From the NCBI GenBank assembly GCA_016200005.1, contig JACQFP010000036.1, positions 114,659-178,658 of the forward strand: a stretch of 64,000 bases of DNA, in the 5' to 3' direction. Below the pieces are notes generated by a model that worked only from the letters and a program-made list of their open reading frames with translations, was not told the origin of the DNA and did no database searches. A program made the position numbers and the translations under genes. Positions 1 through 8,959 of this stretch are shown one piece after another. Positions within the stretch are counted from its first letter, which is position 1. The number at the start of each line of letters is the position of its first letter. The DNA comes from Verrucomicrobiota bacterium. Lineage in GTDB: Bacteria; Verrucomicrobiota; Verrucomicrobiia; Limisphaerales; PALSA-1396.

Positions 1-1
1 T

Positions 2-1564
2 TTCACCGGCACGACCGAGGACTCCAATAATCCAATTTTCCCTCCGGATTGCAGCGGTGCGATCGGGCCGCAATATTTCGTGGAGTTTATCAATGGCTCG
101 TTCACCGTTTACAACAGGACCAACGGCCTGAGTGTGAAAAGAATTACGGACGTGAAATTCTGGTCGGATGCGGGAATCAACGCATCAGGCTATCCGGCGG
201 TGAGCGACCCACGAGTCATTTATGATCCGATCTCCCAACGATGGTTTGCTACGCAGGTGAACGCCAATGCCAACGCCACCGATCCGACAATTTACGCCAA
301 TGACTTTTTGCTCGCCGTCTCTGCCAGCACCGACCCGAAAGGAGTCTGGTACGGCTTCCTGTTTCAGGCCGATCCGGACAACGGATATTTTGCCGACTTC
401 CCGACACTCGGCGTGGACAGCAACGCCGTTTACGTCGCCGGCGATTTCTTCCACGGCGATACCAACGCCGTCGGGCCGGGGCTGGTGTCGATTCCCAAGG
501 CGGATTTGCTCGCCGCCACCCCGACCATCGCCAACCGCACCTGGTTCGGTGTCATGGACTACGCCACGCGCGGCCAGGTGTTGCAACCGGCGATTTGCTT
601 TGACGGCAGCGGCGGTGGCCGCGTGCTGGCGATGGGCGACATCGGCTCGGACAGCGACCTGCACTCGAACCTCGTCACCTTCGCCGTGCAAAACGCCGCG
701 ACGACAAACGCGACGCTGACGGCGTCCACCAGCATCACCGTCAGTCCGTATGTCGTGCCGTTCAACTACGACCTGGGGTACCCGCTGTTTAATCCAACGC
801 AACCCGACGGTACTACTACATTGCAGGCCAACGATGCGCGGTTGAGCGCGAAGGTTTACGGTGTGAATGGTGTCCTTTTCGCTGTGCATAACACCGAACT
901 CAACGACCGTATTGCCATTCGTTGGTATCGCATTAACGCCACCACGGGTGCGTTGCTGGAATCGGGCACGCTCGCCGACCCGGACCTGGATCTGTTCTTT
1001 CCGTCGATCGCCGCAAACTCAAGCGGCACGGTTGTCATCGCGTATAACGGATCGAGCGCGGGCACCTATGTCAGTTGTTACGCAAGCGCCGGCCAAACGA
1101 TCAATGGTGTGACCACATTTGGTAATCGCATATTGCTCCAATCCGGCTTGGACAACTACCATGACCTCTTGGATATCTTTGCCCAATTGTTTGGGGAAGT
1201 GGTTGACAGCCGTTGGGGAGATTACAGCACGCTTTCGGTTGATCCCAACGACCCAAATCGCTTCTGGTCCATTCAAATGTATCCCCAGTCTTCAGATCCC
1301 GACACCGGCGCTGGCATCTGGTCCACGCAGATCACGGAACTGATTACGACGCCATTGGTTTCGCTGGCCATCGCGCCGTCAGGAACGAACATGACGGTCT
1401 CCTGGTCCACCGGATTCGCCGACTATCAGCTTCAGTCCGCGACCAATCTCTCGCCGCCGATCGCCTGGTCGGATGTGGCGCAGGCCCGACAGACCAATGG
1501 CAGTCAGTTGGTCGTCTTGCTGCCGGCTTCTGCTGGAAACCAATTTTTCCGTCTCAAGAAATAA
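2..1564 (+). CDS. Secreted/surface protein, 5'-truncated by window edge
   Basis: The reading frame is open from base 2, so the first in-frame GTG at 80 is almost certainly internal and the gene begins outside the window; about 520 residues are visible. Near the visible start is AIGPQYFVEFINGSFTVY, and the body is rich in Asn, Thr, Ser and Gly with beta-strand-like spacing. The last 70 residues (VSLAIAPSGTNMTVSWS... ending FFRLKK) resemble the short C-terminal module seen on two other secreted proteins in this window (ends of the genes at 47.6 and 61.6 kb), suggesting a common surface-sorting or beta-sandwich tail. No catalytic motif is recognised. The role is unknown; extracellular location is inferred. 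Confidence 0.75.
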   Translation, partial: FTGTTEDSNNPIFPPDCSGAIGPQYFVEFINGSFTVYNRTNGLSVKRITDVKFWSDAGINASGYPAVSDPRVIYDPISQRWFATQVNANANATDPTIYANDFLLAVSASTDPKGVWYGFLFQADPDNGYFADFPTLGVDSNAVYVAGDFFHGDTNAVGPGLVSIPKADLLAATPTIANRTWFGVMDYATRGQVLQPAICFDGSGGGRVLAMGDIGSDSDLHSNLVTFAVQNAATTNATLTASTSITVSPYVVPFNYDLGYPLFNPTQPDGTTTLQANDARLSAKVYGVNGVLFAVHNTELNDRIAIRWYRINATTGALLESGTLADPDLDLFFPSIAANSSGTVVIAYNGSSAGTYVSCYASAGQTINGVTTFGNRILLQSGLDNYHDLLDIFAQLFGEVVDSRWGDYSTLSVDPNDPNRFWSIQMYPQSSDPDTGAGIWSTQITELITTPLVSLAIAPSGTNMTVSWSTGFADYQLQSATNLSPPIAWSDVAQARQTNGSQLVVLLPASAGNQFFRLKK

Positions 1565-1688
1565 AGGCGAAGGCTCTCCATGCAAAGTGTTGAGTTGCTG
1601 AATAACGGCAACTTCGAGCGTGCCGTGAGCCGCCAGTCCGGGCGCGGCACCCCAGCGCTCCATCACTCCCAAACTCCATTCCCGTTCC

Positions 1689-2357
1689 ATGCTGATCGCG
1701 TTTAACAAACCTTACGGAGTCATTTCCCAATTCACGCGGGACGGCTCGACCAACCGCACGCTGGCCGAGTTTGGTTTTCCAGAAAATGTTTATCCCATTG
1801 GCCGGCTGGATGCGGATTCGGAAGGGTTGCTGTTGTTGAGTGACGAGTCGGAATTGAACGAGCGGCTCTTGCATCCGCGCCACGCCCACGAACGCGAGTA
1901 CTGGGCGCAAGTCGAGCGCATTCCAACGCCGGAGGCTTTGCAGATGCTTCAGAAGGGAGTTGTGATTCAAGGCCGAAAGGCGTTGCCCTGCCGTGCGTGG
2001 CTGATCGACCCGCAGCCAATAGTGGTAGGAGACGACGTAAGGAGACTCAAACATGCCGAAGAGAAGTCAGAGCCTCCTCACGTCGTCTCCTACCATTCGG
2101 AGGAAGAAGCCATGCCGGCAAGACTCCCGCCTCGTGACCCGCCCATCCGCTTTCGCAAAAATGTGCCGACGTGCTGGATCGGATTGGAATTGATCGAGGG
2201 GAAGAATCGTCAGGTGCGCCGCATGACGGCGGTCATCGGCCATCCGACGTTGCGACTCGTGCGCGTGAGAATTGGCGGCTTGGGCTTGGAAAATCTGCCG
2301 GTGGGGGAATGGAAGATTCTCAAAGCTGATGAACGGACACTCGCGGAAGCGGAATGA
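1689..2357 (+). CDS. rluE: 23S rRNA pseudouridine synthase, RluE/RsuA family
   Basis: Converts a specific uridine of rRNA to pseudouridine. The catalytic motif GRLDADSEGLLLL (Asp around residue 39) and the C-terminal KNRQVRRM segment are typical of the RsuA/RluE branch; there is no separate S4 domain, as in RluE. The protein has 222 residues. Residues about 111-136 are extra: they are encoded by a palindromic repeat (2022-2096) that sits in frame between two conserved blocks, after the PCRAWLIDP segment. No strong ribosome binding site precedes the ATG. It stands alone, convergent with waaF. The family call is firm; the exact target uridine is not shown by the sequence. Confidence 0.9.
   Translation: MLIAFNKPYGVISQFTRDGSTNRTLAEFGFPENVYPIGRLDADSEGLLLLSDESELNERLLHPRHAHEREYWAQVERIPTPEALQMLQKGVVIQGRKALPCRAWLIDPQPIVVGDDVRRLKHAEEKSEPPHVVSYHSEEEAMPARLPPRDPPIRFRKNVPTCWIGLELIEGKNRQVRRMTAVIGHPTLRLVRVRIGGLGLENLPVGEWKILKADERTLAEAE
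2022..2096. repeat. Palindromic element inserted in frame in rluE
   Basis: Arms of about 23 bases (2022-2044 and 2073-2096) are reverse complements apart from one or two differences; each contains GGTAGGAGACGACGT. The loop is about 28 bases. The element is translated through without a stop and adds about 25 residues to the pseudouridine synthase. Confidence 0.8.
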
Positions 2358-2405
2358 ATTCGCACACCGGAAGCGCGGCGGCACGTTCCCAACTCCATCG
2401 TTCCG

Positions 2406-3542
2406 CTAAGACAATCGGGGCGGGGCAACTTGCAAAACCGCCTCGACGACTTGCGCCACGTTGATGCCGTTCATGCAACGGAAGTCGATGGGGCACGAGC
2501 GCCGATAGCAAGGAGAACAAGGAACGTGGGCGGAGAGCAAATGATGTCGCGGGTCGCCGGGCAAGCCCGGACCAGTCAATTCCGGCGAGGTGCTGCCGAA
2601 GGTCACCACCACTGGAGTCCCCAACGCGGCGGCGACGTGCATTGGGCCGCTGTCGTTGGTGAGGAGGACCCGGCAAGTCTTCAGCAGCGCCATCAACTCG
2701 CCCAAAGAGGTTTTGCCGGCCAGGTTCAGTGCCGGCGTGAGGCGTGAGGCGCGAGGCGTGATTTCGGCGGCGATCTGGCCGGCAAGTTCCACATCGGCGT
2801 TGCCGCCGAAAATCAACCAGCGGCAATTCGTGCGCCGCTGAATTTCACGCGCGGCGGTGACGAAACGTTCGCGCGGCCAGCGTTTGGCCGGGCCGTATTC
2901 GGCACCCGGACTCAAGCCAAACGCTGGTTGTGCAATTTCAGCGAGTCCACATTTTTTCCGCGCGGCTGCGACTTCTTCCGGCGCGACGAACAATTGCGGT
3001 GTGAGTGGCTCCGGGTTCGCACCAAGCGCGGCGGCGAGATGAAGATACTGGTGGAGATGATGAGCCGGATCGTGATGCGTGATGCGTGATGCGTGATGGT
3101 CACTGGCGGAGGTGGAGTTGATCAATTGTTTAATTTCGCTTGGAGAACGCTTCTGCATTGGCACAGCGCCGGGACGCGGAGGAATGGGTTGGGTCAACAG
3201 CCAGCTTCGCCAATTGGCTGCGTAGCCGACACGGTTGGGAATGCCAGCGAGCCAGACTTCCAGCGCGGAACGCGGCGAGTTTGGCAGCACGAGAGCCATG
3301 TCGAAATTCCCTGCGCGAAGCTTGCGGCTCACGGAAAACAAACTCTCGCCCGCCCCAAAAGAATTGACTTCGTTGATGGCCGGATGTTGTCGCCAGAGAT
3401 CGCGCAGTTTCGCCGGCGTCAGCAGCGTGATGTGCGTTTGGGGGAACCGCTCGCGCAATCGCAGCAGCGCCGGTGTCGTCATCACCGCGTCGCCCAGCCA
3501 GTTGACGCCGCGCACGAGCAACCGTTCGGGACGCGAAGTCAT
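2406..3542 (-). CDS. waaF: Lipopolysaccharide heptosyltransferase (WaaF-like, GT9)
   Basis: Predicted to transfer L-glycero-D-manno-heptose from ADP-heptose to the lipid A-core at the inner face of the inner membrane. GT9 features: N-terminal RGVNWLGDAVMTTPAL, the central FGLSPGAEYGPAKRWP block and the C-terminal LLTNDSGPMHVAAALGTP motif. The start at 3542 is chosen because its ATG overlaps the TGA of the upstream acyltransferase by four bases (ATGA), which marks translational coupling; this gives 378 residues. Two 7-bp tandem repeat tracts (2735-2762 and 3071-3098) lie inside the gene; the second encodes a His-rich stretch between the two Rossmann lobes. Last gene of an lpxK-lpxL-waaF operon. 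Confidence 0.9.
   Translation of the reverse strand: MTSRPERLLVRGVNWLGDAVMTTPALLRLRERFPQTHITLLTPAKLRDLWRQHPAINEVNSFGAGESLFSVSRKLRAGNFDMALVLPNSPRSALEVWLAGIPNRVGYAANWRSWLLTQPIPPRPGAVPMQKRSPSEIKQLINSTSASDHHASRITHHDPAHHLHQYLHLAAALGANPEPLTPQLFVAPEEVAAARKKCGLAEIAQPAFGLSPGAEYGPAKRWPRERFVTAAREIQRRTNCRWLIFGGNADVELAGQIAAEITPRASRLTPALNLAGKTSLGELMALLKTCRVLLTNDSGPMHVAAALGTPVVVTFGSTSPELTGPGLPGDPRHHLLSAHVPCSPCYRRSCPIDFRCMNGINVAQVVEAVLQVAPPRLS
2735..2762. repeat. Imperfect 7-bp tandem repeat inside waaF
   Basis: Four heptamers GCGTGAG, GCGTGAG, GCGCGAG, GCGTGAT in a row. Related in sequence to the perfect heptamer tract at 3071-3098 in the same gene. Confidence 0.7.
3071..3098. repeat. Perfect 7-bp tandem repeat (CGTGATG)x4 inside waaF
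   Basis: Four identical copies of CGTGATG, 28 bases, in the middle of the heptosyltransferase gene. Because 7 is not a multiple of 3, gain or loss of one copy would shift the reading frame. Confidence 0.9.
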
Positions 3543-4486
3543 GGCAGATCGCGTTGCGACAGGATGACGGTTTCGCCGGTGGCGTCCATCTCGGTCCTGG
3601 CGAGGCCGGGTTTGTCCGCCTTCCAACGATTGTGTACCCAGAACCAGTTGGCCGGGTCACGACGGACGGCAACCTCGAACGCACGATTGACATCCGCCAT
3701 GATCGCGTCGAGCGAACGGGGTTGGCCGTTTTCGCGCGTGGGGATTTCTTCGCCGAATTCAATCCGCCAGCGCGCGAGACCGGTGCGAAAACAAATTCCG
3801 GGGTGCAGCGGCAGGCGATAGCGCAGGGCAAAGATCGCCGGTGCGGTGGAGGTGGAGCACTCGTGACCGAGGAACGGCAACCGCACGCCGCGTTTCCCGG
3901 TGCTTTGGTCGGACAACAGACCGAGCACGAGATTGTTCTTGCTGAAAGCGGCGCGCAAGGCCGGACCGTCCACGCGCCGTTCAAAGAAAAGGCAACCGGA
4001 GCGTTCGCGCAACGAGGTCAACAAGCGGTTCAATGAAGGCTGCCGCAAGGCGCGATAGGTGGTGGCAAACTGGCAGCCGGGAAAAAATTTGCCCATGTGC
4101 GCGTAGAGTTCGAAGTTGCCAAAGTGCCCGATGGCGACGATGCAAGAGTAAGGGCATCGGCCATCGGTTCGGGCCACTGTTTTTCCAGCATCCACAAACT
4201 CGAACCGCGACTGCAACGCCTCGGACGTCATGGCCGCCGTTTTCACCCCGCAGGCAAAGTTTTCGCCGATGCGACGGAAATTCTCGCGCGCCACCGCGTT
4301 GATCTCCGCTGCGGGCTTCTCACCAAAGCACATGGTCAGGTTACGCGTCGCCACGCGCCGATGGCGTCCGTCCAGCCAGTACACCAGCGTGCCGCCGGCC
4401 CGCCCCAACCGCGCGACGGCAGTCAGCGAAAGCGATTGCAACAGTCCAATCACACCGCGCGCCAGAATGTAGAGCAACTTTTCCAT
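3539..4486 (-). CDS. Lipid A biosynthesis acyltransferase (LpxL/HtrB family)
   Basis: Adds a secondary acyl chain to the lipid A precursor at the cytoplasmic side of the inner membrane. The family signature H-x4-E is seen as HFGNFE (H121, E126), and GLLSDQS around residue 195 matches the second conserved block. The N-terminus (about residues 5-38) is hydrophobic, as expected for a membrane anchor. At 315 residues it has the usual family length. It lies three bases after lpxK and overlaps waaF by four bases, so the three lipid A/core genes are very likely one transcript. Which acyl position is used cannot be read from the sequence. Confidence 0.88.
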   Translation of the reverse strand: MEKLLYILARGVIGLLQSLSLTAVARLGRAGGTLVYWLDGRHRRVATRNLTMCFGEKPAAEINAVARENFRRIGENFACGVKTAAMTSEALQSRFEFVDAGKTVARTDGRCPYSCIVAIGHFGNFELYAHMGKFFPGCQFATTYRALRQPSLNRLLTSLRERSGCLFFERRVDGPALRAAFSKNNLVLGLLSDQSTGKRGVRLPFLGHECSTSTAPAIFALRYRLPLHPGICFRTGLARWRIEFGEEIPTRENGQPRSLDAIMADVNRAFEVAVRRDPANWFWVHNRWKADKPGLARTEMDATGETVILSQRDLP

Positions 4487-4489
4487 GGT

Positions 4490-5662
4490 TTAGCGGAAGC
4501 AGATTTTGTCCACGCAATCGCGAAAACCGTCGGCGCCGCTCAGGATTTTGATTTCCACTCGCATGAAGTATATGGGCAGGTCGCGCCGGTCGATCTTGGG
4601 AAAGCGCACGGCGTCCTTTTGCGTGGTGATGATGGCGGCGGCCTGACGTTTCTTGCTGCGATTGATGGCGTTGAGCACTTCCTGTTGCGTGAAGCGATGG
4701 TGGTCGGCAAAGCGCTTCGAGTAAACCAATTCGCCACCCAACGTCACCAGACTTTTCTCGAAGCTTTCCGGCTGGGCGATTCCGCTGAGCGAAGCCACTT
4801 TCCGCCCTTTGAGAAAGTCTAACTTCACCTGTTCTCCGGAAAAAACATCTTCCAGATAGAGCGGATGATGGGTGCATTCGATGATGCCGGCGGTCGGATT
4901 GAATTCTTCGATTCGCCGGCGCAGCGCGTGCGTGTTCCCGTCGCTCTTGGTGATGAAAATCGTGTTGGCGCGGGCCAGGTGCGACGGCGGTTCACGCAAT
5001 GTGCCGCGCGGCAGCAACCGCTCATTGCCAAAGGGCTGCTGGCAATCCACCAACACCACGTCGTGCCGCCGACCGCGCAATTTCCAGTATTGAAATCCGT
5101 CGTCGAGCAGCAACGTGTCGCAGCCGAATTTCTCGATGGCGTAACGGCCGCTTTTGACGCGGTCTTTGTCCACCAGCACCACCACGTCCCTCAGATTGGA
5201 CGCCAGCATGTACGGCTCGTCCCCGGCGGTCTCGGAATTGAGCAGCAACGATTTGCCGTCCGAGACGACGCGCGGCGGTGTGCTTTCTTCGCGGAACAGA
5301 AATTTGTCGAGCAGCCGTTTGCTCAGCGGCGGAGGCTTGGAACGGTAACCGCGCGAGAGAATGGCCACGGTGCGCCCGGCGTCCTTGAGTTCGCGCGCGA
5401 ATTTTTCCACGACGGGCGTTTTGCCGGTGCCGCCGACGGTGAGATTGCCAATGGCGATGACCTGCACGCCGAGCGTGGAGTCGCGCAGGATACGGACGTT
5501 GTAAAGAAACCGGCGGGCTTTGACGGCGAGTTGAAACAGCTTGGACAAGCCGAGCAGACACGTGCGCAGGATCGCCGCGCGCTTGCCGCGCCGCTCTTCC
5601 AGGATGACTTCGAGAACAAACGTCTCGGTGGCTTCCGTCCACGCCCGAAATGATTCGCGCAT
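4490..5662 (-). CDS. lpxK: Tetraacyldisaccharide 4'-kinase
   Basis: Phosphorylates the 4' position of the tetraacyl disaccharide 1-phosphate, giving lipid IVA, at the inner membrane. The P-loop GNLTVGGTGKTP (about residues 72-83) and the DDGFQYWKL block are diagnostic of LpxK; a hydrophobic N-terminal segment precedes the P-loop. I chose the ATG at 5662 (390 residues, starting MRESFRAWTEA); an upstream in-frame start at 5725 would add 21 unlikely residues. First gene of the lpxK-lpxL-waaF operon. The 157 bases up to the divergent deoxyhypusine-synthase-like gene should hold both promoters. Confidence 0.92.
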   Translation of the reverse strand: MRESFRAWTEATETFVLEVILEERRGKRAAILRTCLLGLSKLFQLAVKARRFLYNVRILRDSTLGVQVIAIGNLTVGGTGKTPVVEKFARELKDAGRTVAILSRGYRSKPPPLSKRLLDKFLFREESTPPRVVSDGKSLLLNSETAGDEPYMLASNLRDVVVLVDKDRVKSGRYAIEKFGCDTLLLDDGFQYWKLRGRRHDVVLVDCQQPFGNERLLPRGTLREPPSHLARANTIFITKSDGNTHALRRRIEEFNPTAGIIECTHHPLYLEDVFSGEQVKLDFLKGRKVASLSGIAQPESFEKSLVTLGGELVYSKRFADHHRFTQQEVLNAINRSKKRQAAAIITTQKDAVRFPKIDRRDLPIYFMRVEIKILSGADGFRDCVDKICFR

Positions 5663-5819
5663 TGCCGCGCAGTCTGCCAAGTCGCTCCGGCCAGAGCAAG
5701 TTGAAGCGTCAAGGGCAGCCCGCACTTGCGCCGGTTTTACGAATCACCAATCACACATCACCGATGGCGCCTCTCGTTTTCCGTTTGCCTTTACCATTGA
5801 TTTCGCAACACTCGCGCGC

Positions 5820-6986
5820 ATGAGTAAAAGACGTTCCACCAGGTTTGCGGCGTATCCAAGATTGAATCCCCTGGGCGTCGGAAAAAACGTTTCCGCCGCC
5901 GACCTGATCGACCAGACGTTCCTTGCATACAACGGCGGGCGCGTGCGTGAAGCGGCCAGGTTGCTCACTGAAAAAATGCTGCCAAAGGATGGCTTCATCG
6001 GCATGAGTTTGACCGGGGCGCTCACTCCCGCAGGCCTTGGTAAATCGTGTTTGATTCCCCTGATGAAGGCCGGCTTCATTGATTGGATCGTCTCCACCGG
6101 CGCGAATCTTTATCACGATCTGCACTACGGTCTCGACATGAAACTCTATGCGGGCTCGCCGTTCCTGGACGACGTGGAACTGCATCGCGACGGCGTCATT
6201 CGCATCTACGACGTGCTCTTCGACTATCATGTGTTGCTCGACACCGACGCGTTTGTCCGCGAAGTCATCCAGGGCGCGGAGTTCCAACGCCCAATGGGAA
6301 CGGATGAATTTCACTATCTGCTCGGCAAATATGTTTGCGAACGCGGCAAGAAACTGAGGCTCAATGACAGTTCCGTCCTCGCCACGGCTTACGAATCCGG
6401 CATCCCCATCTTCACCAGCAGTCCGGGTGACAGTTCCATCGGCATGAATGTCGCCGCGATGGCGCTCCGCGATTCCAAGTTGCAGTTCGACGTGAACCGC
6501 GACGTGAACCAGACCGCGGCAATCGTGTATGATGCGAAATCGACCGGCCACAAATCGAGCGTGTTCATCCTGGGCGGGGGTTCACCAAAGAACTTCATGC
6601 TCCAGACCGAGCCGCAAATCCAGGAAGTGATGGGCATCCCCGAAAAAGGGCATGACTATTTTCTCCAGTGCACGGACGCTCGTCCCGACACCGGCGGGCT
6701 GAGCGGAGCGACGCCTGCGGAAGCCGTGAGCTGGGGCAAGGTCGATCCCGACACGCTGCCGGATTGCGTCGTCGCCTACGTCGATTCCACCATCTCGCTG
6801 CCATTGCTCACCGCTTACTGTCTGAGCCGCGTCAAGCCTCGCAGATTGAAAAGGCTTTATGATCGACGGGACGAGTTATTGGACCGGGTCAGATCGCTCT
6901 ACTTGAAAATGGGAACGGTGAGCAAAATCAAGACGAGCCGGAAGATTGCGAAGCGCGCCAGCAGTGCGGGTCTGAAGAAGCGTTAG
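5820..6986 (+). CDS. Deoxyhypusine synthase-like protein
   Basis: 388 residues. Homologous to deoxyhypusine synthase, an NAD-dependent aminobutyl transferase that uses spermidine. The active-site lysine region of the family is present as GATPAEAVSWGKV (Lys307), and upstream Gly-rich NAD-binding blocks (FIGMSLTGALTPAG, FILGGGSPKNF) are conserved. Bacteria lack eIF5A, so a different acceptor is expected; bacterial homologues have been linked to homospermidine or modified polyamine synthesis. The start is the ATG at 5820, where similarity-rich sequence begins; the frame is open further upstream but overlaps the lpxK promoter and start. The family call is firm and the substrate is not known. Confidence 0.85.
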   Translation: MSKRRSTRFAAYPRLNPLGVGKNVSAADLIDQTFLAYNGGRVREAARLLTEKMLPKDGFIGMSLTGALTPAGLGKSCLIPLMKAGFIDWIVSTGANLYHDLHYGLDMKLYAGSPFLDDVELHRDGVIRIYDVLFDYHVLLDTDAFVREVIQGAEFQRPMGTDEFHYLLGKYVCERGKKLRLNDSSVLATAYESGIPIFTSSPGDSSIGMNVAAMALRDSKLQFDVNRDVNQTAAIVYDAKSTGHKSSVFILGGGSPKNFMLQTEPQIQEVMGIPEKGHDYFLQCTDARPDTGGLSGATPAEAVSWGKVDPDTLPDCVVAYVDSTISLPLLTAYCLSRVKPRRLKRLYDRRDELLDRVRSLYLKMGTVSKIKTSRKIAKRASSAGLKKR

Positions 6987-7008
6987 CAGGATTTGCTGAA
7001 CGAGTGAC

Positions 7009-7899
7009 ATGAGGATTCGCACATTTCACTCTACGATGCCCACCAAAACCAGCGCCGGGCGGAACGCTGAACCGCGTAGAGCATCGCGGTTTTTGGCTTT
7101 CGCATTCACCTTGATCGAGTTGCTGGTTGTCATTGCCATCATCGCTATTCTTGCTGGACTTCTGCTGCCGGTGTTGTCCAAGGCCAAGGAAAAGGCGAGA
7201 GGTCTCCAGTGTCTCAGCAACATGAAACAACTGACTCTCGCCTGGATCATGTATGCCGACGACCATGGCGGGAACCTTGTGACGAACGATTTAACGGCTA
7301 CCGGTTCCGGCTGGGTCAGAGGAATTCTCGATTACAACGGCGGAAATCCCGACAACACCAACACGGTTTTCCTCACCGACCCGCAATACGCAAAGCTCGC
7401 GCCCTACACGGCGAAAACTGCCGGGATCTACAAATGCCCTTCGGACAAGAGCACCGTCACCATCAAAGGCGTGAGATATCCGCGCGTGCGCAGCATCTCG
7501 ATGAGCCAGGCAATGAATTCACGCGACGACTGGATGAGTTATCTCACCGGCGCCAAATACCGCGTCTTCCGCAAACTCACTGACATCGACAAGATGGGTC
7601 ATGCCAAGGCCTACGTGTTGATTGATGAGCATCCGGACAGCATTAACTTCGGTGACTTCGCGGTTGCAATGAACGACGGAGTCCCGGACGCACGGATTTA
7701 CATGATCGATGTTCCGGCCAGCTATCATAACGGAGCGGGCGGGCTGGGTTTTGCCGATGGCCACGCCGAAATCCACAAGTGGCTGGACGCTCGAACCAAA
7801 CAGCGGATCACCGGAATTTTCATGTCTTCCTCCGTGCAACCGACGCCGGGAAACGTGGACATGCGTTACCTGTCCGAGCACACGTCCATCCGTGAATGA
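7009..7899 (+). CDS. Pseudopilin-like protein, prepilin-type N-terminal domain
   Basis: 296 residues. The N-terminus carries the prepilin cleavage/methylation signature [16 protein letters not shown] at about residues 33-48, after a basic leader, followed by [18 protein letters not shown]. The C-terminal half has CPSD and [11 protein letters not shown], typical of the large verrucomicrobial/planctomycetal pseudopilin family (DUF1559-like). It is probably processed by a prepilin peptidase and exported to the envelope. An alternative start is the ATG at 7036. Two paralogues occur in this window (10.6-11.5 and 60.7-61.5 kb). It follows the deoxyhypusine-synthase-like gene by 22 bases but no functional link is evident. 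Confidence 0.85.
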   Translation: MRIRTFHSTMPTKTSAGRNAEPRRASRFLAFAFTLIELLVVIAIIAILAGLLLPVLSKAKEKARGLQCLSNMKQLTLAWIMYADDHGGNLVTNDLTATGSGWVRGILDYNGGNPDNTNTVFLTDPQYAKLAPYTAKTAGIYKCPSDKSTVTIKGVRYPRVRSISMSQAMNSRDDWMSYLTGAKYRVFRKLTDIDKMGHAKAYVLIDEHPDSINFGDFAVAMNDGVPDARIYMIDVPASYHNGAGGLGFADGHAEIHKWLDARTKQRITGIFMSSSVQPTPGNVDMRYLSEHTSIRE

Positions 7900-7967
7900 C
7901 GGTTTGTTGGCTCGCGTTCTACAGCCCCCAAAACCTAGCCGCAAAGGCGGCCCGAAGATGCCGTGAC

Positions 7968-8648
7968 CTACTTGGCGACACCATTGGCTGCGGCTTCAGG
8001 GTCGATCTTTTTCAGCGCCTCTGCGCAGAACACGCGAACATTACCATCGCCATCTTTCAAGCCATCGATAAGCGAACCAACCAGAACTGAAGCATTCGAC
8101 GATGTGATTGACCAGGGTGCAAACGATATAACCATTGCGGTTCTGGAACGCACCCACGCGTTTGAGTTTCTCAGTCCGGTAACCAAAGCTGGCACTGCTT
8201 TAGGACCAATAGCCGCAAGTGCGCTCGCAGCGTAATATGCAGTGTCTTCCCCATTTAAAAGTTGCGTCAATTCAGGGATGGCTGGTTCAGCAATCGGTCC
8301 AAGTGCGTTGAAGCCAGAGACTGCAAGAACGCGGCACTCTTCACCGGGCGGGTAAGCATATTCGATAGTCCCTCTGATTTGTCTTTTGTCCCACTCCCGA
8401 CGCAATCTCGTCCAAGATTGTCTCCAAGATGGGTCTTTGTCTTGGACCATTCGCAACAGAGCTGGCAACGAATTCGTTCCGAGTCCACGAATAACATTAG
8501 CTGCTGAGGGATTGCCGCTTCGGACTTCAGTTAGCCACACTCTCAGGGGCCTCCCTTGGAAACGAGGCTCTGATTTATACCAAGACAGAATTACTCCGCT
8601 AATCGCCAATACGACAAAGACCCAGAGTGCAAGGCGCCGACGGTTCAT
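7968..8648 (-). CDS. Membrane-anchored HEAT-repeat protein
   Basis: 226 residues from the ATG at 8648. One N-terminal membrane segment (LALWVFVVLAISGVIL) is followed by a region with helical repeats: 'ALGPIAEPAIPELTQLL', 'ALAAIGPKAVPALVTGL' and a last repeat near the C-terminus are spaced like HEAT/PBS-lyase-type repeats, a protein-protein interaction scaffold. The repeats probably face the periplasm. The frame stays open upstream to 8780, encoding RQQYRDKLKQLAPPPRMDLI; I treat this as a repeat fragment (see 8656-8726), not part of the protein. The function is unknown. Confidence 0.7.
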   Translation of the reverse strand: MNRRRLALWVFVVLAISGVILSWYKSEPRFQGRPLRVWLTEVRSGNPSAANVIRGLGTNSLPALLRMVQDKDPSWRQSWTRLRREWDKRQIRGTIEYAYPPGEECRVLAVSGFNALGPIAEPAIPELTQLLNGEDTAYYAASALAAIGPKAVPALVTGLRNSNAWVRSRTAMVISFAPWSITSSNASVLVGSLIDGLKDGDGNVRVFCAEALKKIDPEAAANGVAK

Positions 8649-8655
8649 AAATAAA

Positions 8656-8726
8656 AAGGTTGACCCAATCAAATCCATCCGCGGCGGCGGGGCGAGTTGC
8701 TTGAGTTTGTCGCGGTATTGCTGGCG
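8656..8726 (-). repeat. 'RDKLKQL' fragment, copy 1
   Basis: On the minus strand this encodes QYRDKLKQLAPPPRMDLI. A related stretch at 9436-9496 encodes [18 protein letters not shown], and the nucleotide sequences align over about 60 bases (shared GAGTTGCTTGAG and TTGTCGCGG). The two copies sit on either side of the two small genes at 8732-9398. Confidence 0.55.
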
Positions 8727-8731
8727 GCGCA

Positions 8732-8959
8732 TCAGGGTTTCTTTTGCGGCGGTTTGGGAAGTCTCTCCTGCTTCACCCAATCACCAAAATCCCGCGCCAC
8801 TGCGGCCTCCAATGCGGGACCGGAAAAACCGGAACGTCGGGAAGCTGTCTCGAGCGCGACCTTGTATCGGCGCAGCATTTCCGGTTTCTCAGAACCGGAG
8901 CAAAACCGTAGATCATATTTTGCGCCGTGGAGATTGGCGATGTAATCAGGCCTTGGCAC
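8732..8959 (-). CDS. Small hypothetical protein
   Basis: 75 residues, starting MPRPDYIANLHGAKYDL and ending in a basic PKPPQKKP tail. Its start overlaps the end of the upstream gene (8946-9398) by 14 bases, so the two are probably translated together. It has no recognisable domain, signal peptide or membrane segment. It is listed as real because of the overlap and its ordinary soluble-protein composition. Confidence 0.5.
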   Translation of the reverse strand: MPRPDYIANLHGAKYDLRFCSGSEKPEMLRRYKVALETASRRSGFSGPALEAAVARDFGDWVKQERLPKPPQKKP

